DNA of 41,079 nucleotides, taken from contig CADEGN010000038.1 in assembly GCA_902826865.1 (NCBI GenBank), positions 1 through 41,079 on the forward strand, read 5' to 3'. Source of the DNA: an uncultured Myxococcales bacterium (GTDB lineage Bacteria; Myxococcota_A; Polyangia; Nannocystales; Nannocystaceae). Made by a program: the position numbers and the translations under genes. The notes beneath the pieces were generated by a model, which was not told the DNA's origin, did no database searches, and saw only the letters and a program-made list of their open reading frames with translations. This document shows, one piece after another, positions 35,543 to 41,079 of this stretch; the first letter of the stretch is position 1, and each line of letters starts with the position of its first letter.

Positions 35543-37085
35543 GATCAGCCCCCTTGCTGCTGCGGCCGCGCAACGTGACGTCGGGATCCGGGACGGTGGT
35601 GTCGAGTACGCGGGCCGAGGACAGTACGCCAGGTACACCGGCCCCGGGATGCGTCCCGGCTCCGACGAGAAAAAGATTCTCGATGTCTTCGCTGACGTTG
35701 TGCGGCCGGAAGTAGGCGCTCTGCAGCAGCACCGGTTCCATGCCGAAGGCCGCGCCCTTGAGCGAGAGCAGGTCGTCGCGGAAGCCGAGGGGCGTGAGCA
35801 TGCGAGAGGACACGACGTCTGGTCCGAGGCCGGGCATGACAGTCTGGGCGAGGAAGCGCTCGAGCTTTTGGCGATATGGTTCTTGCATGGCCGTCCAGTC
35901 GACTCCGCTGTCCAAGTGCGGCACGGGCGACAGCACGTAGAAAGCGTCGTGCCCGGGCGGCGCCAGCGACGGATCGCTCGCCGTCGGGCGATGGAGGTAG
36001 AGGCTGAAATCGTCGGCCAGGCGTTTGTTGCGGAAGATGTCGTCCAAGAGCGGCTTGTAGCGGGGTCCGAGCAAGATCGTGTGGTGCGCCACGTCCTCGT
36101 AGCGCCGCCGCGTGCCGAAGTACCAGACGAACAGGCTCATCGAGTAGCGGGCCTGCTCGACCTTGTGGTCGGTCCAGCGGCGCCGCGTTTCGGCGGGGAG
36201 GAGGTGGCGATATGTCCACCCGGAGTCGGCGTTGGACACGACGATGTCGGCATCGAGCCGGCGTCCATCGGCCAGTTTGACGCCGCACGCGCGCCCGTGC
36301 TCCACCACGATCTGCTGGACCTCTGCGTTGTACTCGATGGGATTGCCTTGGGTCTCGATCAGGTCGACCAGACCGTCGACCAGAGCGCCCGTACCCCCGC
36401 GCGGGAACCACACGCCCCACTTGCGCTCGAGGTGGCAGATCAGCGAGTAGATCGAAGTCGTCTCGAATGGGTTGCCGCCGACCAGCAGCGGATGGAAGCT
36501 CAAGACTTGACGGAGTCGCTCGTCCTTGACGAATGACGCCACCAGCCCATACACCGTTCGGTAGCTGCGCAGCCGGACCATCTCCGGGATGATCCGCGCC
36601 ATGTCAGTCCACTTCGAAAACGGGGCGTGTGCAAGTCGCTCGAAGCCCACCTCGAAGATCCGCCGGCTCATGTCCATGAACGCGCGGTAGCCGGCGACGT
36701 CCGTCGGGCACAGGCGGGCCACCTCCGCCTCCATCGCGTCGCCGTCGCCGGTATAGTTGAACACTCCGCCGTCGGGGAAGCGAATCCGATAAAACGGGCT
36801 CACGGGTAGCAGCTCGACGTCGTCCGCGAGCCGGCGCCCGCACAGTGTCCAAAGCTCCTCGAAGAGGAACGGCGCGGTGATTACCGTGGGCCCTCCGTCG
36901 AAGACGAAGCCGTCCTGCTCATAGACATAGGCTCGCCCGCCCGGACGGTCGCGCCGCTCGAGTACCACCACGCGATACCCACGGGCACCCAGTCGCACGG
37001 CGGCGGCTAACCCCCCGAAACCGCTGCCGATGACGATGGCGGTGGCTTGAGGAGACGGTTCTTGATGAAATGACAAACCTTGCAC
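35532..37085 (-). CDS. crtI: Phytoene desaturase
   Basis: A 517-residue FAD desaturase starting at GTG 37085. FAD motif AIVIGSGFGGLAAAVRLGAR, then RPGGRAYVYEQDGFVFDGGP, TVITAPFLFEELW, FHPLLVGGNPFETTSIYSLI, WGVWFPRGGTGALVDGLVDL, and the C-terminal signature NLFLVGAGTHPGAGVPGVLS. These are standard for bacterial CrtI making lycopene or neurosporene. The number of desaturation steps is not readable. First gene of the crtI-crtB-acyltransferase operon, transcribed away from the regulator. Confidence 0.95.
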   Translation of the reverse strand: MQGLSFHQEPSPQATAIVIGSGFGGLAAAVRLGARGYRVVVLERRDRPGGRAYVYEQDGFVFDGGPTVITAPFLFEELWTLCGRRLADDVELLPVSPFYRIRFPDGGVFNYTGDGDAMEAEVARLCPTDVAGYRAFMDMSRRIFEVGFERLAHAPFSKWTDMARIIPEMVRLRSYRTVYGLVASFVKDERLRQVLSFHPLLVGGNPFETTSIYSLICHLERKWGVWFPRGGTGALVDGLVDLIETQGNPIEYNAEVQQIVVEHGRACGVKLADGRRLDADIVVSNADSGWTYRHLLPAETRRRWTDHKVEQARYSMSLFVWYFGTRRRYEDVAHHTILLGPRYKPLLDDIFRNKRLADDFSLYLHRPTASDPSLAPPGHDAFYVLSPVPHLDSGVDWTAMQEPYRQKLERFLAQTVMPGLGPDVVSSRMLTPLGFRDDLLSLKGAAFGMEPVLLQSAYFRPHNVSEDIENLFLVGAGTHPGAGVPGVLSSARVLDTTVPDPDVTLRGRSSKGADHAA

Positions 37086-37092
37086 AAAGTTG

Positions 37093-37120
37093 ATGATAGC
37101 ATTGTACTAACATTTGACAA
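37093..37120 (-). promoter_or_regulatory. crtI promoter
   Basis: -35 TTGTCA (37120-37115), 16-bp spacer, -10 TATCAT (37098-37093), each 5 of 6 to consensus. Predicted start of transcription near 37086 abuts the GTG at 37085, so a leaderless mRNA is likely, as for crtE. Confidence 0.65.
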
Positions 37121-37123
37121 ATC
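37102..37123 (+). promoter_or_regulatory. Second candidate CarA/CarH operator, two 11-bp units
   Basis: Units TTGTACTAACA (37102-37112) and TTTGACAAATC (37113-37123) repeat with an 11-bp period. TTTGACAAA is identical to the 9-mer in repeat 1 of the crtE operator. The unit covers the -35 regions of both crtI and the regulator gene. Confidence 0.55.
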
Positions 37124-37144
37124 AGAATCGGCGGCCCATAGTAT
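37114..37144 (+). promoter_or_regulatory. Candidate promoter of the MerR regulator gene
   Basis: -35 TTGACA (37114-37119) is perfect; the -10 is weaker: TAGTAT (37139-37144, 19-bp spacer) or CATAGT (37137-37142, 17-bp). The perfect -35 lies inside the operator unit, consistent with autoregulation. Confidence 0.5.
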
Positions 37145-37156
37145 GAAACACCCAGC

Positions 37157-38089
37157 GTGAATGACCCCCGCGGCAAATACAGGATCCAGGCAGTGGCCGA
37201 GATGACCGGAGTGTCCGCGCCCACGTTGCGCGCATGGGAGCGGCGATACGGAGTTCCGGTGCCGAGTCGCACCGACTCCGCTTACCGAGTCTACTCCGAA
37301 GCTGACGTCGCGATGATCCGCCGCGTGCGCGAGCTCTGCGAGTCCGGCATTTCCGCGGCCGAGGCCGCACGGCTCGCCTCGGAGGAAGCCGAGGAGCACA
37401 CCTCCTCCGCCGCTCGCGTCGAGGCCGAGGATCCGTTCGAGACCCTGAGGCAGCAGATCATCGACGCAGTCGACCGATTCGAGCCCGAGACGCTCGCGCG
37501 GAAGCTCGAGCAGGCCGCGACGCTTGCTCAGCCCAGCATCGTGATCGAACGGGTGTTTCGGGGCGCGCTGATCGAGATCGGTGAGCGCTGGGAGGACGGG
37601 AGCATGAGCGTCGCCCAAGAACACCTGGCGACCGACGCGATCCTCGGCGTGGTGCAGCGGCTGATCCCGTTGATCCAGCCGGGCCCGGGCGCCCGGAACG
37701 CGCTTTTGGCTTGCTTCGAGGACGATGAGCCCGGGTTTGCGGTCCATGCGCTGTCGGTGCATCTGTCGTCGTGGGGCTGGCAGACGGTGGTGCTGGGCGC
37801 TCGCACCCCGCCGAGCGCGGTCGGGCACGCGGTGCGTGAGCTCTCGCCCGCGGTGGTGGGGCTGTCGACAACCGTCGCGCCGCGTGGCCACCGTGCGCGC
37901 GAGCTCGTCGACGGCTACGCCGCGGCGTGTGCGGGCGTGCCGTGGGTGGTCGGAGGAGCCGGCGTGGAGGCGATCGCGAAGTTAGTCGTCGCGCGCGGCG
38001 GCCTGGTCCTCGACGAGCCGGATCCCAAGACGATTCGTACACTGTTCGAGTCCATCATCGCGCGTCCGCGCAGCAACAGGCGGGTATGA
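37157..38089 (+). CDS. CarA/CarH-type MerR regulator with B12-binding-like domain
   Basis: 310 residues from GTG 37157. The MerR DNA-binding domain is KYRIQAVAEMTGVSAPTLRA, then WERRYGVPVPSRTDSAYRVY (7-46), with YSEADVAMIRRVREL. A helical bundle (about 93-170) carries WEDGSMSVAQEH: Trp145 and Glu155-His156 fit the W-x9-EH motif of CarH that contacts adenosylcobalamin. A cobalamin-type Rossmann domain follows (TVVLGARTPPSAV; VGLSTTVAPRGH; PWVVGGAGVE). At the place where CarH has its lower-axial His (ERHEIG) the sequence reads DDEPGFAVH, with Glu191/Pro192; CarH His132 also reads Glu146. So B12 ligation as in Thermus CarH is doubtful, and a CarA-like B12-independent mode is possible. Probable repressor of the cluster. 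Confidence 0.88.
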   Translation: MNDPRGKYRIQAVAEMTGVSAPTLRAWERRYGVPVPSRTDSAYRVYSEADVAMIRRVRELCESGISAAEAARLASEEAEEHTSSAARVEAEDPFETLRQQIIDAVDRFEPETLARKLEQAATLAQPSIVIERVFRGALIEIGERWEDGSMSVAQEHLATDAILGVVQRLIPLIQPGPGARNALLACFEDDEPGFAVHALSVHLSSWGWQTVVLGARTPPSAVGHAVRELSPAVVGLSTTVAPRGHRARELVDGYAAACAGVPWVVGGAGVEAIAKLVVARGGLVLDEPDPKTIRTLFESIIARPRSNRRV

Positions 38090-38757
38090 GTATGATCCTC
38101 ATCGGAGCACCGGCACTTCTCTTCACTTCTTGGCTCGCGGCGGCGGCCGAGTCGACGACTCCGCCGGCGGAGCGCTGGGCTGGCCACCAAGTCGTGTTCG
38201 GCACCCGCGACGTTCCGTTCAAGGGCACGGTTCGGACCCGCACGGACACGTTCACGCTCGCGCAAGTGCGGCGGAGCGCTGACGGCATCGAATTGGTGGA
38301 GACCGCTTGCCGGGTCCTTATGGAGAAGGTGGCTGGCGTCGAGGTGAGGATCGACGCAGCGGGCCTGCCGCGCTCTACGGCGCACTTCTCGAGCAACGAC
38401 GACGCGGGCAACTTCGTCTCCGAGTCCGAGCTGGGCTGGGGCGAAGACGATGTCGACGGCGACGGCAACCCCGGGGTCACCGTCGAAGTCGACGCCCCGG
38501 TATGCTCTGGCGAGCTCTACGTCACCAACCGCTCGCAGACGAACGCCACCGCCGAATTCGTCGGTCGTCGTTTCCAGGGCAGCGCCCAGGTGCGCGTCGT
38601 GCAGCACATCATCGACGCCGAGGGCGCGTGCCTGTCGATGGTGGCACGCGATACCGACGAGCGCGTGAGCGGACCGTTCGCGTACGTGCGTGTGCCCGCG
38701 GAGGCGAGCTGCGAGAGCTTGCTGCGCGACGGTTGGCCGGTCGACGCTGAGGGTTGA
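38086..38757 (+). CDS. Secreted protein of unknown function
   Basis: 223 residues from ATG 38086, overlapping the regulator stop (ATGA). Signal peptide MSMILIGAPALLFTSWLAAA, cleaved near AAAE. The mature part is beta-rich with an Asp loop DDVDGDGNPG like a calcium site, and three to four Cys (ETACRV, APVCSG, EGACLS, ASCESL) that could pair. No family recognised. Coupling to the regulator gene suggests co-expression with the carotenoid genes, but no function follows. Confidence 0.72.
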   Translation: MSMILIGAPALLFTSWLAAAAESTTPPAERWAGHQVVFGTRDVPFKGTVRTRTDTFTLAQVRRSADGIELVETACRVLMEKVAGVEVRIDAAGLPRSTAHFSSNDDAGNFVSESELGWGEDDVDGDGNPGVTVEVDAPVCSGELYVTNRSQTNATAEFVGRRFQGSAQVRVVQHIIDAEGACLSMVARDTDERVSGPFAYVRVPAEASCESLLRDGWPVDAEG

Positions 38758-38781
38758 TCGGTACACCCATTCGCAACAAGC

Positions 38782-38803
38782 GTGGGCCCGGATTGGCGCC
38801 CAC
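38782..38803. terminator. Possible stem-loop after the secreted-protein gene
   Basis: GTGGGC (38782-38787) pairs with GCCCAC (38798-38803) across a 10-nt loop, 24 nt after the stop at 38757. There is no T-tract, so it may be only a weak or Rho-assisted terminator. Confidence 0.3.
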
Positions 38804-38934
38804 AGGCTCACGCCTCGTCCGCCGGCGGCCCCGTCGCGACAGGGTCGTCCCGGACTGGGGCCCGCTTCAGAAAATCGCTGCTGCGGTCGATCTCGATCGC
38901 ACCTGGCATGCTGCCGTCGCTCGCCCGCGCCCCG

Positions 38935-39198
38935 ATGTCCCAGGAGCTCCCTGAGTTGGTCCAAAGCGTTCTCGGTTTGCTCAGCGAGTACACCGTGTTC
39001 CCCTGGCCGTTGCTAGCGTCGGTCTGCCACCGCAGCGGCGTTGATCCGCTGGAGATCGACGTCGTGAAGCTGGAGCGCCTGGTGCAACCGCTTGCGCTCC
39101 AGGTCGCAGCGTTGATCGATGTTCAGGCGGCGTTTGTCCTCAAGCGTGATCTCACGCTCTTGGTGCGCACCGGGCTACTGCCCGGTGGCCTACCGTGA
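38935..39198 (+). CDS. Small hypothetical protein
   Basis: 87 residues from ATG 38935 (MSQELPELVQSVLGLLSEYT). Mostly helical with good hydrophobic patterning (VFPWPLLASVCHRSGVDPLE; VQPLALQVAALIDVQAAFVL). ATG 38908 (MLPSLARAPM...) is a longer alternative. No family recognised. Codon use matches neighbours, so it is probably real. Confidence 0.5.
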   Translation: MSQELPELVQSVLGLLSEYTVFPWPLLASVCHRSGVDPLEIDVVKLERLVQPLALQVAALIDVQAAFVLKRDLTLLVRTGLLPGGLP

Positions 39199-39267
39199 GC
39201 CCCGGCGATCCGGCGCGCGGTTGCGGGCCTTGGCAGCCGCTGCGCGCTGTGTAAATGCTTGCCGGCC

Positions 39268-40731
39268 ATGGCAGCGTCGCTCTGGTCGTCCCTGTGCCTG
39301 CCCGCAGGCGTGTTGGTCGCCGCCTTCCTCGTGGCGCGACCCGCCCTCGCGGCCCCGGCGGAATGCAGCCATGAGGTCGCCCCGGGTGACACCGTGAGCG
39401 CGATCGCGGCGATGTACGAGCTGAGCCAGCGTGAGCTCGTCGCGCTCAACCCGGCGCTTCACAAAGACCCGGACAAACTCCGTCTCGGACAAGTCCTGAA
39501 GGTCTGCTCGATCGGCAAGACCGACGACGCAGACGCTGCTCCGGCCAAGCCGACGCGCGAGCATTGCGGCACAGATGGCAAGCTCGTGCAACACCAGGTT
39601 GGCGCGGGAGATACACTGGCGAAGATCGCCCGCGAGTATGATGTCCGGGAACGCGACATCGTTGCCCGTAACCGCAAGCTCCACGCTGATCCCAACAAGC
39701 TATCCCTTGGGCAGCGACTCGAGATCTGCGTCGAGGCGCCCGCGAAAAAGACCAAGGCCTCCGACGATCGCGAGCGTCCGAAAAAGGCGAAAGTCGCAAA
39801 GGCGAAGGAATGCGGGGGCGAAACCCCGCTGTTTGTCCACGAGGCAGTGCCCGGGGAACACCTGGGCTCGATCGCCGGGCGCTATGGCGTGCGCAAATCG
39901 GACTTGCTCCGCCTCAACCCGGCCCTGCGCGCCAATCCCGACATGCTCAGCGTCGGCCGACGGATCCGCGTGTGCCCCGAGATTGCGCCGCGAATCCGCT
40001 CCGAGGTCGTTCACACGGTTCGCCCGGGCGAAACCCTGGGTGCGATCGCCCTCCGCTACGAGCTCTCCCCCACCGAGTTGTTCCGCTATCAGCGCGGCAA
40101 GCTCGCCGATCGGAACGCCCTGCGCGAGGGCCAGAAGCTCGTCGTTTGGGTCGACGGGAAGGTCGTGCCCGGTTTCGGCGGCCGCGACGTCGACACCGGC
40201 ATCCTGCGTGACGGTGTCCAGTTGATGCCGGGCCGTCACTACATGGTCAAATGGGAGGCCGGGGCCTGGGGTACCTCCAAGACGGTGCGCGCGATCCAGG
40301 AGGCAGTCTCGGATTATCGCAAGCGCGTGTCAGGCGGGCCGAAGGTCCACATCGGCGACATCAGCAAGCGCTCCGGCGGCAAGTTCCCGCCGCATCTGTC
40401 GCATCAGCACGGGCGCGACGTCGACATCGGTTACGTGCTGCGGGGCAAGGACGCCAACGAGACCAAGTTCCGCCACGCCGGGGCCCACAACCTCGATGTT
40501 CCGCGCACGTGGGCGTTGATCAAGTCCTTCATCGATACCGATGAGGTCACCTACGTGTTCATGGACTACCGGATCCAGAAGCTGCTGTACGAGCATGCGG
40601 TCTCGCGGGGCGTCGATGAGGAGACCCTGGACGAGCTGTTTCAGTACCCCCGCGGGCGCGGTCGATCCCACGGCATGATCCGCCACTGGCGCGGTCACGC
40701 AAACCACTTCCACGTCCGGTTTCGTCCGTGA
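39268..40731 (+). CDS. Four-LysM murein endopeptidase (MepA/peptidase M74-like)
   Basis: 487 residues from ATG 39268 (a TTG at 39259 adds three). Signal peptide MAASLWSSLCLPAGVLVAAF...LAAP. Four LysM modules: HEVAPGDTVSAIAAMYELSQ, QHQVGAGDTLAKIAREYDVR, HEAVPGEHLGSIAGRYGVRK and HTVRPGETLGAIALRYELSP, the first three ending in a Cys. The catalytic domain (about 315-487) has the zinc ligands of MepA: HLSHQHGRDVDIGY near 375-388 and GHANHFHVRFRP at the end. It would bind peptidoglycan and cleave D-Ala-mDAP cross-links. MepA of E. coli has no LysM, so this fused architecture is a myxobacterial variant. Confidence 0.9.
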   Translation: MAASLWSSLCLPAGVLVAAFLVARPALAAPAECSHEVAPGDTVSAIAAMYELSQRELVALNPALHKDPDKLRLGQVLKVCSIGKTDDADAAPAKPTREHCGTDGKLVQHQVGAGDTLAKIAREYDVRERDIVARNRKLHADPNKLSLGQRLEICVEAPAKKTKASDDRERPKKAKVAKAKECGGETPLFVHEAVPGEHLGSIAGRYGVRKSDLLRLNPALRANPDMLSVGRRIRVCPEIAPRIRSEVVHTVRPGETLGAIALRYELSPTELFRYQRGKLADRNALREGQKLVVWVDGKVVPGFGGRDVDTGILRDGVQLMPGRHYMVKWEAGAWGTSKTVRAIQEAVSDYRKRVSGGPKVHIGDISKRSGGKFPPHLSHQHGRDVDIGYVLRGKDANETKFRHAGAHNLDVPRTWALIKSFIDTDEVTYVFMDYRIQKLLYEHAVSRGVDEETLDELFQYPRGRGRSHGMIRHWRGHANHFHVRFRP

Positions 40732-40780
40732 GTCCGGCGCGGTCGCACGAGGTTGCAGAGCTCGGGCGTGTCCCGCGCGA

Positions 40781-41079
40781 GAGTTCGAGCTCTCCCAACA
40801 CCAGGTTCGGTATTATGGCGTGTTCGCCAATCATCACGCGCTTCGTCCGAGAATCTTGCCCGCGGAATTCCCCGAGGTCGCGAACGCACCCCGGCAGTTG
40901 CCGATGTTCGATACGGCAGGCCTCGCAGTCGCTCGCTCCGCCGACGCGCCCGCGACTGCGCGAACGTCATCTCGTCTGTCGTGGGCGCGACTTCTTGCCC
41001 GCGTGTTCTCCATCGACGTCACCGTCTGTCGACGCTGCGGCGGCAAGCTTCGCGTCGTCGCGGCAATCACCGACGCCGA
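40781..41079 (+). mobile_element. IS91-like (Y2) transposase, C-terminal part, runs off the window
   Basis: The frame through 40799 reads EFELSQHQVRYYGVFANHHA, then RPRILPAEF, and near the edge LSWARLLARVFSIDVTVCRR and CGGKLRVVAAITDA. The RYYGVFANH block and the RVFxIDVxxCxxCGGxxRxxAxI block are those of the C-terminal region of IS91/IS801-type transposases (Y2_Tnp). There is no start codon and the N-terminal half with the HUH and tyrosine motifs is missing, since murein endopeptidase coding ends at 40731. It is a 5'-truncated remnant, or its stop and any terminus lie beyond 41079. Confidence 0.75.

Noticed and set aside
38808..38993. Minus-strand 61-residue frame ending GAIEIDRSSDFLKRAPVRDD...
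   Set aside because: Looks mildly protein-like but overlaps the better small plus-strand gene, and has no RBS or partner; too weak to list.

Overview
The window is about 41 kb of very GC-rich, gene-dense DNA with strong third-position GC, many GTG starts and 4-base ATGA/GTGA overlaps. A myxobacterium is the best guess, probably of the Nannocystineae. This rests on the many lipoproteins with Ser/Thr/Gly-rich linkers, an FG-GAP surface lipoprotein ending in the RIWNQHTYHVTNVRED block I associate with that group, a PASTA-less soluble Ser/Thr kinase, SelB, and a carotenoid cluster run by a CarA/CarH-type MerR regulator. The taxonomic call is inference; no rRNA or tRNA gene is visible.

Region 1 (1-4143, minus strand) is a MacAB/LolCDE-like exporter operon: periplasmic adaptor, ATPase and two FtsX-type permeases, the last one cut by the window edge. 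Next come a rhomboid-protease remnant (4257-4388) and a bestrophin-like channel. Region 2 (5586-12590) holds a HEAT-repeat protein coupled to a PQQ-propeller lipoprotein, then a minus-strand run: SelB, a YtkA-like lipoprotein, a charged coiled-coil protein with 21-bp tandem repeats, an Ala/Lys/Asp-rich lipoprotein and a small barrel-like protein. Region 3 (12698-24078) holds a Ser/Thr kinase with a large activation-loop insertion, an AI-2E/PerM transporter, a frameshifted PH-domain membrane protein, an NHL/Vgb-like propeller lipoprotein, a transglutaminase-like lipoprotein, a frameshifted FG-GAP lipoprotein, a fructosamine-kinase-family protein, a VTT/DedA membrane protein, two secreted proteins (one broken) and a VOC-cupin fusion. 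Region 4 (24079-27194) is a second adaptor-permease-ATPase exporter operon.

Region 5 (27210-38089) is the most notable part: a complete carotenoid cluster built from two divergent promoter pairs. Pair 1 drives crtE plus a fused lycopene cyclase/CrtU-like aromatase to the left, and crtD, crtC and a glycosyltransferase to the right. Pair 2 drives crtI, crtB and an acyltransferase to the left, and the CarA/CarH-like regulator plus a small secreted protein to the right. Both regulatory regions are AT-rich islands containing TTTGACAAA and 11-bp direct repeats, which fits repression of the whole pathway by the local regulator. The gene set predicts a one-ended aromatic (chlorobactene-like) carotenoid whose other end is hydrated, desaturated, glycosylated and acylated.

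Region 6 (38086-41079) holds two small hypothetical proteins, a four-LysM MepA-type murein endopeptidase, and the C-terminal part of an IS91-like transposase running off the right edge. Several genes (near 15.4, 19.2, 22.4 and 31.86 kb) change reading frame internally, so either real decay or assembly indels should be considered.
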